From contig JBCAQO010000007.1 of NCBI GenBank assembly GCA_039111635.1, forward strand, positions 682,001 to 746,000: a stretch of DNA of 64,000 bases, read 5' to 3'. The notes below the pieces were generated by a model that did not search any database, was not told the origin of the DNA, and was given only the letters and a program-made list of their open reading frames with translations. The position numbers and the translations under genes were made by a program. Origin of the DNA: Heterobasidion occidentale. Its lineage: Eukaryota; Basidiomycota; Agaricomycetes; Russulales; Bondarzewiaceae. Shown here in pieces: positions 22,129-35,175 of this stretch (positions are counted from its first letter, which is position 1; every line of letters begins with the position of its first letter).

Positions 22129-23241
22129 TCAGACCTCTCCAGGCAATTCCAGATCCTTGGGCATATTCAAAAGCCGCCCCTCCATGCCTCCTTCAATCAT
22201 CAGTACCTGCCCTGTAACATGCCCTGATACTTTCGAGGACGCTAAGAGCACGATTTGGTTGGCGATATCCTCGGGTTCAGCTACCTTCTTGAGTGGCGTT
22301 CTGCACGGCGATGAGAAAGGTGCGAAGGACGAAAGGCAGAATATGAGCAAAACCTACGTCGCAAGAGCGCGATAGACAGTCATAGGTTGCTGGAGAGCTT
22401 CTTCTGCCATGGGCGTCTTCGTCCATCCCGGAGCAATGCAGTTTACGCGGGCTTTCGGGGCTATTTTGACGATTTCATTCTTCAATGTCATCGTAAGGCC
22501 ATACATCATAGCTATTTGCCGCGTTGAGGTCGATTTCAGCAATTGGAGCAAAGCAATACCAAAGAAGACGCACCACTTTTGCACGCAGAATAATCGGCAT
22601 GTCCTGCTTCGCCGTACTTCCCCGCTGTACTTCCCACCAATATGATCACAGCACGTTCCCCAAAGCGCGTCCCCTTGTCGCGGCTCGTGATCCCCCTTTG
22701 TAACCCGCGGAGGTACTCTCTCGTCACTAGAAATGAGGACGTCAGGTTTCCATTGATCGTGTTGTTCCATTGTTGAAGCGTCATGTCCTGAAGCAGGACA
22801 TCGGCAGAGGTATATGCGCCATGATTCACGACCAGGATCTCTACAGGACCGAAGCGACCGTTGGGTGAAGATATCGAGTCCAGGAGGACCTGCACGTCAG
22901 GCTCGTGGGACAAGGAAGCCTGGGCTGAGCGAAGACGTTCAGAGCCATACGCTTCGCGAAGAGGTTGAAGAGTGGCATCGCTGCTCCGGAAATGAGCGGT
23001 TATATTTGCTCCTTGTTCTATGTGTCGACACGGTGAGATCAAGTGCGTCTGGGTTTCCATGCAGAACAGGGCATTGGAAAGGGTAGAATGGCAAAGAAAA
23101 TCTACCTAGAAAGACTCGAGTGGTATCAAGACCAATTCCACCGCTAGCGCCTAGCGGAGGTCAGCTAGATTCCGGACCAGAGGAGCGTCTGCGAAACGTA
23201 CCGGTAACCAAGACATGTACCCCTTTCAAATCAAGATCCAT
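22129..23241 (-). CDS. Short-chain dehydrogenase/reductase
   Basis: Five exons (minus): 23241-23202, 23150-23106, 23017-22574, 22511-22358, 22300-22129; 284 residues. It begins MDLDLKGVHVLVTG. The cofactor-binding TGASGGIG motif is formed across the first intron. The catalytic triad is Ser158, Tyr171 and Lys175 (GSTAGKYGEAGHADYSACK). The usual NNAG is replaced by NHGA. The end (IVLLASSKVSGHVTGQVLMIEGG) is typical of 3-ketoacyl-ACP-reductase-like SDRs. Oxidises or reduces an alcohol/ketone with NAD(P)(H); the substrate cannot be told. Confidence 0.9.
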
Positions 23242-24179
23242 GGAGACTGAGACCAAGGCGAACGGATAGAATACTGTGTCCAGCGCAATCGTGATTCGAC
23301 ACACATGATGTGCATAGGTAGAGCGCTGGGGCCTTACATAGGGCTGGCCTGGATGACTCGATGGTGCGAACAGAGCCAGGGCGTCGATCGGCAGCCACAT
23401 GCCACACTCTGCCACACCAGAGCTTTGCTCAAACCACGGTGGCACCGCTTTGTCGCTGCTTTGCAGAACATCTGGAATCTGGGATCATCTCTCCGGTCTT
23501 GCTCAGTCATCAACGTTATCAGCTTCTACTTTTAACCTTGCCACTCACTGCTAGGCATCTGTGCCATGATGATCGATAGGAGCGTTAAGCGTCTTGTCAG
23601 TCGGAAGCTGTCTCCGCTTGGACCTTGAAACCACGGTCGCGCTGAGGCGAGTAGCCTGCATGAATGAGGACCGTATCGGCGACTTGGTAAGCGCATGTTT
23701 GACTGAGTTGAATCATGAGTCAAGACCGAGAAGCAGTCGTGTATTGAAATCAGCTGTAGATGGTTTCTCTTCGGACCACCTCACATCGCACGTCTGGACA
23801 TCTGCACTAGACACCTCTGTTCATGTTATGGGCCACAATGACGATATGAGCAAGTGCCTCCGTAGCTTGAGCGTCACCTCAGGCAGAAGCATCGTTGAGT
23901 CAAAGACAGTGTTTCTGGAAATTAACTCAATGTGGACGCGTCTGATAATTAGGATCAGCAATGCGACTCATCCATAACGTGGCGTTACTCGCACTTCCAG
24001 CTTGGTCCAAGCCCCAGTGGCCTAAGCGCGTGTGCCACGGTCCACCATGACATGATACTCTTTGTCCCCAAACCGCCGCCGCCAACACCCATGACTTGTG
24101 GCTATATGAGGCTTCCTATATCAACCTCATCCGCATCTCAGAACGGCCTGCTTTACCACCACCTACCGCACCTCCCGAG
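23242..24179. other. Intergenic, divergent
   Basis: Between the starts of the dehydrogenase (minus) and the F-box-like gene (plus). No gene supported; an open stretch at 23594-23977 has no recognisable content. Confidence 0.4.
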
Positions 24180-25857
24180 ATGTCCCTGCCACCAGCGATC
24201 CGTGTCTTCCAAAATTCCGACATTCTGTTGAAGATAATACGATATGCCACGGCTGCTCCATCTATCCTGGATACCTCTCGTGCAAGTACCCAAAACGAAG
24301 ATCCTCTCGCCATGCGGGAGTGCATGAAGGAATCCCTGTTCACAAAGCGCGCGCTTAGCCTTGTTTCCCATCACTTTCACGATGTGACCGACCACGTTTT
24401 ATACGAAGTTTTGGTTGTGCGCTCTCGTCGCGATAGGTTTCTAAACATCCACAGTATACCGGCGTTCAAGAGACACCTTGCAAAGCGTCGTGAGCCAACG
24501 ACATTCGGGCATCTCGTACGCGGCATTGACGTCGAATGCGAGACGAACAGCATTTGGTTGCATGACAATGGCATGTGGGACGTCATCCGCGCCTGTCCGA
24601 ACCTCGCATGTCTAAGGTATACTGGGACCCATCGGCCTTCGACGGACACCAGAGTTGAGAGGGATCTCCCTTTGAAGACAGCATTCTTCGTCAATCTCGC
24701 AAATATGGAATGTACTGGTACCAAATTGCGTCGACTAGAGCTCCTGGGACGCCTGACATGTCGGCCTTCCGATATCAATCGCTTCACACATCATGCGCCG
24801 CTCCTCGAAATTCTAAGAGTTTCGAGGGCCTCTTCTGCGGATGCGATCGGGAGGCAGCGGAAAGGCAAACCACCACCACCCTCCTCCTCGGCCGCTGCTT
24901 CAGGAACACATTTCCCTCAATATACTTTTCCACCCCCCGTCAAATATTTTTGTCTGAAGACTTTGGCTGCTCCCTATTCAGTACTCGACCAACTTGTTGG
25001 ACATTTTCCATTCCTGCTATCATTGAAGGTGACCGTGACGCCGTCATCATCAAAGTTCAGCATCAATATTGCGTCGTTACTCGACTTACCACCTTTTCGT
25101 TCGTTCCTTTCCGAGATAGAATATGAGTTACCCGCCGATCGATCTCTCCCCGCTGTTCATGGAGTTTCCCCAGAATCGCTCAACCCTCTATCATCATCAA
25201 AGCCGCAGTTTTTGAAACGCCTTACTCTGCACGCTTCCTCTGTTAAGTCTAATGATCTCTTCTCGGATCTCGACAACATCGCCAATGTCCTTTCCCGACA
25301 GCCTCCTTTGTTTCCTTCATTACAGGGTGTGCAGGTGCAAGGGTTGGCGGGTGTCGTTGAGCTATACACTGATTATCCTCAAATTTTTGCGTCCTATGGA
25401 GTCCAACTCGTTTTTTGTAGTGCGCATTCTGTGGTCCTCGACTGGTCAAATCCCCATCACCATCATGATGACATGGACGTGGACAAGGTCATGGTGCACC
25501 CTGATATGGATCCCTGGATGGGGACAGGCTTCTCAGGTATCTAACTTTTGCATTTTTATGGGCCCATAACTGATGCATTTTGCGCGCAGAACCGCCACCG
25601 GATGTTTCAACACTAAACGCTATTTCTATGAGCCACCCGTCAGCCGATCCTTTCTCGCAATACCTCCCCGGAGAGGAATACAAGCCCCTCTTCTCCGACA
25701 GAAGCATAAGCTTCTGTGAGTTATTTCATTTAGTTATTCTGCTGTAAACGTTCGCATTGACATCTGCCTTGTAGCCGCGCCCTTGGATGATGTGGCCAAC
25801 ATGCAGTGGGATGAGCCCTCGAACAATGAATTTGAGAATCTATTCAGATCAAACTGA
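24180..25857 (+). CDS. F-box-like / leucine-rich-type protein
   Basis: Three exons: 24180-25536, 25590-25715, 25775-25857; 521 residues. The first ATG in frame gives MSLPPAIRVFQNSDILLKIIRYAT, which has the spacing of an F-box-like motif (hydrophobic helix with ILLKII). RALSLVSHHFHDVTDHVLYEVLVV follows, as in agaricomycete F-box-like proteins. The rest alternates short helices and strands (LKTLAAPYSVLDQLVGHFPFLLSLKV) typical of degenerate leucine-rich repeats. The C-terminus has a poly-His patch and acidic residues. F-box proteins recruit substrates to SCF ubiquitin ligases; this role is inferred from family resemblance only. A decayed relative follows at 26396-28194. Confidence 0.65.
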
Positions 25858-26379
25858 TAGTCGTCTTCCGCGCCCGGCATGGTTATTCTGTCTTCAGTGC
25901 TTGTCGTAGATCTGGTATTATGATTAATTAAAATAATATTAGAATTTTGGAGGCGTCGAACGGCTATCATAAGTCATAACATACCACAACAAATCAGGTC
26001 TCACTCTCATCCGACCGTGATTGAACTTTGCTCCACACTGAACAGCTTCGGAGCAGTCGAGCAATCAAGAACTTGTCCAAATTTGTTGGCAATTACGCTT
26101 GGGAGCCCAGTTTTTGAACAACTGAGCTTCCCTATAGATAACAGTAACAGGCTGTCAATGTGTTGTCGTGCTCGGGTGCGTACCATAAATTGCTAAATCA
26201 TGAGTGCTTAGAGTGGCTTTCTAGCGAGTAGCCGCACCGTGCAGACCGGATAGGTGCCGACATGAAGCCAAGCCTTAGCCGAGCGAGTCCTGACTCATTG
26301 CAGTCATCTATGCCACAGGACCCACACAAGTCAGCCGTAGAAATAATGGGTACGTCTATGCATTATATGTAGCACTTGA
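25858..26379. other. Intergenic
   Basis: Between the F-box-like gene and its decayed neighbour. Nothing recognised. Confidence 0.4.
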
Positions 26380-26395
26380 ATGGTTGATGGTCATT

Positions 26396-28194
26396 CTACT
26401 GCAGTGATCAACATGATATCAGCTCTGCCTGCAGAGCTCTTGCGCTCCATCGTTCGCTTTGCCACAGAGGCTCCATCTATCGACACAAGCTACAAGGCGG
26501 TCTTGGGAGAGAATCGCTCGTCGACTTTTCGCTCAATGCGTCGATCTCTTGCCGACAACTTAAACATTCTTTGAGCCTTGTCTCGCGAAGGTTCCAGAGC
26601 ATCACCGAGGAATTCCTTTGTGAGTTCATCATCTTACAATCGTGCGGGATAGAGGTGGTGCGATTCCTGGCGGAGAGGCTTGCGACCCGCCCGTCGCAAG
26701 TCAACGGGCTCCTTCCTGTTGGGCATCGCGTTCGCCGAATCGACATTGACATCGAGCTCAGCGGTGGCGAGGCCGATGACTGGTTCTTTGGGTTATCAAA
26801 TTTGTGGGGACTCATTCCTTCATGTCCAAAGCTGACCATCCTGGTATCGTCCGTTGTGCTCTAGCAACCACTCACTTTGAAATCTGAAGTCGATGATTTT
26901 TTAAGCATGAAAGTATTCAAAATACCCATTGAATTATTGATGACTATCGCGGGCACTTGCGCACAGACATTACGGCGCATAGGTATTATGGGCCAACTAA
27001 TGGTTTCCATCGATCATCTGACGCAGTTCTGCTCATCTACCCGCAGCACTCTCGAGGTGTGTCGCTTTGCGAGAGTGCACAATGGCGTCCATCTGGCACA
27101 ACCGACCATTCCTCTTTTCAATCATCAGTCTGTCAGTGAAACAGACACCCTAGACGACTCTGGCGAATCTGATAGCCCCGTTGGCTGTGACGGCTCTAGT
27201 CAGCACGATGATGTGCCACCTACTGTTGAGTTTGTCGCGACGGAGTGGCCGCACGATCGCCCTGATCCGATGGGTCTTAGTCTACTGTACACACTTGATC
27301 TGGGAGGCCTTCATCCTCTCTTGTGGGATTGGGAGATACCCGATATTCGTCACGTCGGAGTCAACGTTCCTCGTCACTTGCCTTCCTTGGAATCCCACTT
27401 CATCGCATTTAAGCAGGATATTGAGAAGAAACTTCCTCCGTCGCGCTCTTTCGCATTCAGCGGGCAGTTTCATCGAGTGTGGGACTTTGTCGATCTCATG
27501 CCCTCCCTGGAGTGTCTTATGCTTCGCGACTTCGACTGATCACATTGGCCTTAGCCACCCCCATCCTCACCTTTCCATGATCACCGTCGACAGGTATCTG
27601 GGACGAGCTTCACCCGACTGGATCCTGTGGATGATAATGGAGATTTGCTTGCGGCAGCTCTTGCCAGCACTCCGGTCAGTGCGGCTGGTGGGATCGGCAT
27701 CCCAAACGCCTTTGAGAATTGAGATGATCCGCGTTGACTTTGCCCGCCTTGATGTCAGGATTGAGTTAGCCGACTGCACAACGATTTGTAGACCCGACAA
27801 ACTGCTATACGAGAAAAGACCGAAGAGGCGGCGTAAGCAGTCACATTTGTATTTGGGCGGCTCGCAGAAACTGATCTTGTATGCAGCGTCCCCCTTGGCG
27901 ACCTCGTCAACACAGATACAAGAACCCGTTTGTCAAGCAGCCGATCTGTTCTCCGAGTTGTTTCGTGGTAGCCAAAACAAGATCGATACTCATATGGATA
28001 CTCATATGAAGATAACGGCAGACCCATGGGAAGAGGACATCCTTTCTGCCATGCAGCAGGATGCTGATGTTCATATGGATGCGAATCATTCCTCAGAGTG
28101 GTTCAGTTCACTGGACAGGCAGGACGACGGTGACATTCAGTTGATGGAAACTGTGATGGATGTTCCCGGTGAGCCTGGTCATGTAGGAGCATAG
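26396..28194 (+). pseudogene. Decayed F-box-like paralogue
   Basis: The stretch MISALPAELLRSIVRFATEAPS, then SLVSRRFQSITEEFLCEFIIL, then GLIPSCPKLTIL and TLRRIGIMGQL match the neighbouring gene's plan (ILLKIIRYATAAPS, LSLVSHHFHDVTDHVLYEVLVV, VIRACPNLACL, KLRRLELLGRL). The reading frame is broken by a frameshift near 26570, an in-frame TAG at 26862-26864 and a second frameshift near 27535; no intron with usual signals explains these. The last open part ends in an acidic, Met/His-rich tail at 28194, like that of the neighbour. Most likely a tandem duplicate losing function. Confidence 0.65.
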
Positions 28195-28372
28195 ATAAAC
28201 ACGAGACTAAGGGCATTTCCCAGACATCGTATAGAACTGAAGTTTTCGACTAACTCTATCGGACGAGTTGTCTTGAGATTTTCATACTCATTGTAACGGA
28301 TTCAGCTGTTTGTACATTACATCAGAGGCGATGCAGACAGACTACGCAAATCTAAACTGTTTGGGCTCGGCA

Positions 28373-29018
28373 TCATTCTACCAGTCGCATTGCGACTTTC
28401 CGTTCAAGATCTTCGTCCGCTTGCAAGACGTCCTTCATAGCGCGACTCTCTTGCGCCCACTGGTCCATGGAACGAGATAAGGCTTCTAGGCTTTCTGTCT
28501 TCAAAGGAGCAGCCTCCCGTTCACCGCTGAATAATGACCTGATGCACGGTGAAAGGCTTGCAGAAGAATGGACAGGTTTGTGAGCGCGCAACCAGATCAA
28601 AGATCGAGCATGAAAGTCAAGGCGATCTTGGTATCGCAGACGTCTTTCAGCTTCAGTAATGCGTGCGACAGCGGCAGGAGGTCGGGGCAGCTTTCTCGAT
28701 GCAAACGGCCGATATGGCACGAGTCGGGCTGCAGTTGTGACGGAGGGTTGTGAGGAGGTAGGGTGTGGTCCGCTGGCGTCCTGGCAAGCAAAAGGCGGTT
28801 GCTCGTATAGAAGGCTATCAGAAGAAAAGCTGTCTGTGTGCTCGGAATTTGACATCATTTTCAGATAGATTAAGGAGAAGGGACTTGGATCATAGAGAAC
28901 CTATTGACTCACTCTCTGTCCCATCTATCTGAGGGCTGACTTGTATAATCTCTCTCGGAGAGTCGATGTGACGAAGTTCATTCGTCAAGATGGGGATAGG
29001 AGTGTGTTCGAGAGACAT
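28373..29018 (-). CDS. Small hypothetical protein
   Basis: Two exons (minus): 29018-28913 and 28833-28373, intron 79 bp (GTGAGT..CACAG), 188 residues; joins in frame. No signal peptide or membrane segment. A Pro/Arg-rich middle (RPFASRKLPRPP) is followed by a helical region (TEAERRLRYQDRLDFHARSL) and a charged C-terminal helix (MKDVLQADEDLERKVAMRLVE). I do not recognise the family. The second exon could also start on its own near 28858. Confidence 0.5.
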
Positions 29019-29796
29019 CTCTGATTGTTGCACACAGCAGGAAGTACCAGAACACGATTTGACAAATAGAGTGAAGCAAGAACTTAGTTGTGAGACGTAT
29101 TGCATTCTTGTCTGGGGTGTGAACGACGCATTGCATTGGCGACCGACGGTTTCCAAAGTGTTGAAGACAATCCTAATAATGATGAACTGCGTGGCACATA
29201 AGTGAATATCGAAAAGATTAACGTTATACACGTACCTACATACTCTCCGGTTTAATAAACCTAGCGCGTGCTGCAATCGCGGTATGGAATAGATCTAAAA
29301 TGGTATTGAATCGAGCCACAGTCAGTCGCGCAACAGTGTCGTCCAGTGTGTTCACCATTCCACAACCTCCGCGATCAGTAGGGTTGGAGACTTTCAGAAG
29401 AGAACGCTCACACTACGCTCACGGCGCTCACAGCGCTCACGGCACGGCTCCTCTACCTGCGCCAATTCTGCTGGGCTAGAAATAGACAAATATTCTCACG
29501 ATAACTGACTCTGCTCCTCCTCGAACTGCAGCGAACTTGCATGATCCTCTTGATTCCTCTTCGTCAGCGCTGTCCATGTACCTCTCTCAGCTGGTAGTAT
29601 ATCGAAACAAGGTGGTGCTATCTCAGCCGACGTGGTCACATCGCCCGTCTACGGACCGCTCCCGGTTCACCGCCTCGTGATGATACCTACTGACCTCATT
29701 CTCCCTTCGACGTATTGCGCTTATATTCCTGTCGTCGTGCCGCTGTGAATATATAAAAATGGATGTACCTCTTGCCATTCTATTACCAGCATCGAA
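29019..29796. other. Intergenic, divergent
   Basis: Upstream region of both the small hypothetical gene and the GH78-type gene. A run of CGCTCAC-like repeats lies at about 29408-29450. Nothing else seen. Confidence 0.4.
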
Positions 29797-32190
29797 ATGC
29801 TTCTGTTCATTACGCTTGTACTCGGACTGACGAGACATGCCTGGAGTTCTGCGCCTCACGGAGCTTGGGATGAATTCAACTTTGCACCAAAATCCAGGAT
29901 CGTCTATCCTGCGTCTGTCCATCAAGTCGAAGGATCTGTCCAGGCAGCAAGCAACCTTGTGGCTCACCAAGGAGCTGCGACATGGTCGGGAAATGGTTCA
30001 TGGGTAGCTTTAGATTTTGGGGTCGAGGTCCGTTTCACTCTAGTGATTTTGTGCCATTTGACTGAATTGACGTTGCTGTGGATAGGTTGGTGGTCTCATA
30101 TCATTGAACTTTGAAAACGTCTCGACTTCGTCGTCCATCTCTCTATCGTTTACGGAGTCGCCTTCCTTCATCAGCCCATTAAGATCCGACGATTCCACCA
30201 ACTCGTCACCGAATACGTCTTATGATGGCGTCTTGCATGTTCCCGCTCCTTTGACGACTGACTATTGGACACAGCTAGCATCAACTCTTCGTGGAGGGTT
30301 TAGGTTCTTGACGATCGTGCTCAACTCTGACGACCCTGTCACTATATCCAACGTATCCTGCCAAATTTCTTTCATGCCCCATTTTGACAATCTCAGGGAC
30401 TACTCTGGGTACTTCTATGCGTCTGACCCCGTCTTTCACGACAAAAACTTCTTGACGAAAATCTGGTACTCCGGCGCATATACAGTCCAAACCAACACGG
30501 TACCTTTGAATACAGGACGTCAGGTGCCTTTCGTCAAGTCGCCTGGTATGGTTCGCTCATTATCTTTAAGGGAAGTTAGGATTTGCTCAAATGTTCGAGC
30601 CAGGCTGGCAAAATAACGCCACTCTTGGTGTCGCAGGCCCCATCATTGTCGATGGCGCCAAACGAGATCGGTGAGCAGCTTCCAGATCCCAAAAACTTTC
30701 ATATCTGATCGCGTCGAATAGTGCGGTCTGGCCTGGTAACAGCCTCGAAAGCTTATATCTAACACTATCTCACCTTGATGCTTTCAGGTGACATGGGCGT
30801 CGCTGTCCCGACTCAATTCGTTTCTACGAACGATCTCCTCCCAACCAAAAATGCGCTCTCCACGATGTTTGCTGCACAAAATCCTAAGACTGGAGCGCTC
30901 CCCGAGTCTGGGCCACCGCTCAGCCAACAAGGCAGCGACACCTACCATGCGTGGACGCTCATCGGGACACATAACTACTTCCTGTACTCTGGAGACATTG
31001 ACTGGTTGCAGAATGTGTGGCAAAATTATACGAAGGCTGTGCAATTCCTAGAGGACAAAGTCGATAGCTCGGGATTGATGAATGTCACTGGGTTGAGGGA
31101 CTGGGCCAGGAAGGGAGGCGGAGGACACAACGCAGAGGGGAATGCACTCCTTTATAAGGTATGGTGTATTTCTTTTTTTACTGCCGCTTTCCGCACCAAT
31201 GAATCCGCAGGTTCTCACCAATAGTGCGGACTTAGCTGGCTACCTCAACGAGACAGAGCTCTCATCTGGATGGGCGCACAATGCGTCTGCGTTGAAGGCA
31301 GTGTACAACACAGCATTCTGGGTGCCAGAGCTAGGCATGTATCGCGACAACATATCCACTACGCTTTGCCCTCAGGATGCGAATTCTATGGCGATCCTGT
31401 ACAATTTGACTAACTCACGGGATCAAGCCGCTTCGATCAGCTCCGGACTCGAAAAGAATTGGAATGACATCGGTGCAATTGCGCCTGAGTTGCCCGACAA
31501 TATATCGCCGTTTATTGGGAGCCTCGAAGTGAGTCGCCCATAACCTGGAGTGGCTCGCTTTGTTTTCGTGGTGGAGTGTTCTGACTCCTGACTATCTGCA
31601 CGCAGCTATCCGCACACTTCGAGTCCGGGAACGATGCACGCGCCATGGATCTTCTCAGGCGAGAATGGGGATACATGCTCTACACTAATCTGAGCGTGCA
31701 GTCCACGCTCCTTGAGGGCTACACCTCAAACGGCTCTCTTCTGTGAGTGTGAATTTCTGTACGTGCTTCCAGACTAACCGACACGGCAATGCACAGCTAT
31801 CGGTCGTATCAAGGCTATAGTTACGACGCTGCGTACACCAGTCACTCGCATGGATGGAGTTCTGGGCCGACGAGTGCATTGTCCTTCTATGTCCTCGGGC
31901 TGACCATCACAGCGCCACAAGGCCAGGCCTGGTCGATCGCGCCACATCTAAGCGGACTCAGAGCGGCGGAAGGCGGATTCGAAACGGCGTTGGGCTGGTT
32001 TGGCGCATCGTGGAGTTTATCCGATGATGATGAGTTCATCTTGTCGACCGACACCCCCGTAGGCACTCTGGGCGTCGTCCGCTTGCCTGTAATTGGTCGT
32101 GCCACGATCGATGGCCGTGGTATCGACGTGGATGAATCCAGGACTTTGAAGTTGGAGGGGGGCAAGCATGTCATCAGTGTCCTACCGTAG
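29797..32190 (+). CDS. Secreted GH78-type glycosidase (putative alpha-L-rhamnosidase)
   Basis: Eight exons: 29797-30027, 30086-30545, 30604-30670, 30722-30735, 30788-31158, 31211-31528, 31606-31742, 31797-32190; 663 residues, frames join throughout. Signal peptide MLLFITLVLGLTRHAWS. A beta-sandwich N-terminal part is followed by an (alpha/alpha)6 barrel with the landmarks KRDRAVWPGDMG, DWARKGGGGHNAEGNALLYK and SHSHGWSSGPTSALSFYVLG, then a C-terminal beta domain (GVVRLPVIGRATIDG). Family members remove L-rhamnose from pectin or plant glycosides. The Arg-Asp of KRDR and the Trp-Pro-Gly-Asp stretch are encoded across a 14-base exon. Substrate is inferred. Confidence 0.85.
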
Positions 32191-32737
32191 TTATCAATTA
32201 CCGGGATCAGATCCGAGGTACGAGACATGCCCAACAGTCAATCATGTTCGACTCTCTTGAATGATTTGTACTTTTCTTCATCGAGATGGTGCACGCTGTG
32301 CCTTGGATGTTTTTCTCACAGCTATTATGAGAATCCGATGCTCCAGGAACAGCTTCCTCCGTCGACCTTCGGGAAGCCCGTGGATGAAGAACCGGGTAGC
32401 CTATTCGACTCGAGTCGCATGGCAGCTCTCCGCTTCATCCCAAGGCGATTGCGCACATTCCTAATATAGAGCACTTGCCGATAAGTCTTTCGCTTGACGT
32501 CTAAGAATACCCCGAATTCGGTGCGGATCCCAGTGCAACCGGATTCTAGAAAGCAAGGTACACATGTTACGTGCTTATCAGAATCGGGTTCGTCCTCTGC
32601 TTCACCCGCTGCACTTGGAGTTTCCCAGAGCCTGCAGGCTCATATGGTCTGGCCGCGCTGCATCTTCTTCTTTCTTTCATCCTCTGTCATACTCGACCCC
32701 TCCTTTGATTGTGCTGCCTTGTTGTGCTGCGGTGATG
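32191..32737. other. Intergenic
   Basis: Between the GH78-type gene and the decayed DUF6534 gene. Nothing recognised. Confidence 0.4.
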
Positions 32738-34918
32738 GCTGACACAGCACTCGACCTAAACAATACCATGGGAGTCACGTTTGTGGGCATGGTTTTTGAC
32801 GCAATGTACTATCCGATGGGAGTTCAATGTTCTACCTTGTTCCTGACGCTGCATCTCCAGGTTGTTCGGCATACTGACCTTCCAGATCTATAGATTTTTC
32901 CACCACAACAATCGAGACCGGCTAAGTCTAAAATTTCTTGTAAGTAGCCTCGGAGTGTCTGAAGCCGTGCTCACCGTACGGTAACTGACAGGTCTGCTTG
33001 CTATGGTACGGAATACTGCGGAAACAACGCGGCAATGATTGAGCCTTTTCTAGGATTCTTGATACTTTGCAGCTTTTCTTGATTTGCCACGCTCTCTATT
33101 ACTTCTTGATCTCACACTTCAATCAACCCGAAGTGTTGCAGTTTTCCATTTGGTGCGTAACACGCAAGCAGTTCTAGATATAATGGTTGACAATTACAAA
33201 CAGGAGCCTTAATGTCTGTGATGTGATCTGTCAAATCATTAATATTAAATCGAGCCTCTCGTGCTTCGTCTAGATTGAAACAGGTGTCTCCGTGAGCAAC
33301 TTCGCTTTTTACTCATTGATGAGATTGAGCTGATAAGCTCGAAGGTTGTGATCACCTTCATCGTTCGATTGTGAGTTTTCTTATCAGTTTTCACGAACTG
33401 ATCTTTGACTAGTCACAGATTCTTCACTGTTCGTCTTTGGCACAGTGAGCTTCCTCCTTCTGCGTCCGGCCTTATCTGACAATTGACCTTCAGTGAGCGA
33501 GAAGAGCAAAACAATTGTTGCTCTCATTGTGCGTATTAACAGCATCGCAAGGCTTATATATGTTACAAACGCTCTTTTTCACAGATGATTCCGTCTTTAA
33601 CTCAACTTGGTGTGTATATATTTTTCTTTAGTCGGATGTCAACTCATAATGGGTGTATGTATATCAGGTCTTGGCCTAGGTCAGTGGCGTCCCTCTACAA
33701 TCATCAGATAATTTTAATCATGTACAAATCCTGGTAGCAATGTGTATCATGTGGTGAGAAAGCTGTTCGAACGCACACCTTGATTGCTCACCGAGAAACA
33801 TATATCTAAGCTTTTTCATCAAGCGATTTGACCGCCTTCCGACTTTCATTGTGCGTCGAAGCGGATAACCAAGACGAGTAGTTGACACACTGAATCCATT
33901 GCTTCAAGGTCCCGCTGAGTGTTCAGATGGGAGCTGCCGTCAGCGCAGACATCATGATCAGTAATGCTATTTTTTCCTGCGTTGTTGTGGGATTGGCTCA
34001 TCATATATGCATTTCAGCGGGGCCGCTTATCTACTTTCTGAACAAAAATCGGACGGGATTCCGCAGGCACGCAACCCAAGATGAATTGAACCTTCGCATG
34101 CTCAATTGTGGCCATCATATGCAGGACCAACTCTTTGATAAACCGCCTCATTATATGGTCTGTAAATACAGCATTGATAACAGGGTATGGGCTCTATATC
34201 AGCTCGTTATGAATTAGAACTGACTAAAATATAGGGTCTTTGAGTTGCTGCAGCTGATTACCGTGCGTACCACCGCCTTCACCTCGACAAGTTATTGAGC
34301 CGATTGAGATAGTGGGTGACAATGACCAACACGTTGATGTTCCTTGGCTTCCATCTCGTTATTGCAAAGCGTTCGCTGCACTTATTCTTCTTGATCTTTG
34401 TAGAAAACTCATATCTTATGTTGCAGTTTACACCAACTCTATGCTAGCTATGTACGTGAGGATCCATTTGAACATCATAGTGAACCTAGTCAAGTCATTC
34501 ACCATGTCCCTACAGGCTTAACGGTCGCAAATCCCTGCGGGACCAATTTGATGGTCAAATGGTCGAAGCTAGCACGCTCATCATAGCGCCTCAAACGAGT
34601 GACGTGCAAACAACTGATATCATGCTCGATTCGAACCTATCTCTCTCTCCTCGCGAAATCAAGGTACGTTGCCTTTGGAAGGGCTTTCAGAGACCACTTC
34701 AGAACATGATATTCTAGCGCTCCTTGCCCCGCGTAGACACCGCAATCCTTACTCAACGACATGTTATCGATCACTCACTCCTGGCAGCCATGGACAGTCC
34801 TACCGTTCCTACGACCACAGGCACATTCGTCAGCTCTGATGCAGATTCGCCTTCAACTATATCTGTATCACATCACGCCCAGCTACCAGAAGGGCCACCG
34901 GTCGGTCTGGCGGTGTAG
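32738..34918 (+). pseudogene. Decayed DUF6534-type seven-helix membrane protein gene
   Basis: Family landmarks appear in order but in changing frames: GVTFVGMVFDAMYYPMGVQC (helix 1), DTLQLFLICHALYYFLISHF and VLQFSIWSLNV (helices 2-3), RFFTVRLWH, then GAAVSADIMIS joined by a plausible intron to YFLNKNRTGFRR. VYTNSMLAMLNGRKSLRDQ follows and a polar tail ends at 34915-34917. Several in-frame stops and frame changes, for instance around 32880-33060 and 34090-34310, are not explained by introns. DUF6534 proteins are agaricomycete membrane proteins of unknown function. Confidence 0.6.
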
Positions 34919-35175
34919 TATTGTGCTCATGCTGAATGATGAAGGGTAGTATGTACATGTGCGAATTTATGTACGATATATCTTGTAGAGGTGTACTATA
35001 CCGAAGCGATACTCTGTGTAGATTTTGAAAATGGGCTTCCGCTATGCCTGCGGCGGTCCGTCGACCGCAGTGGTGTATGTTATGCTATGATTGTGACGAT
35101 GTTCCATATGCTTATACGTATGTACTAAGGCTTTGGGAAATCGAGGAGATTTGCTGTGAGTAAATTGCTCTGGCT

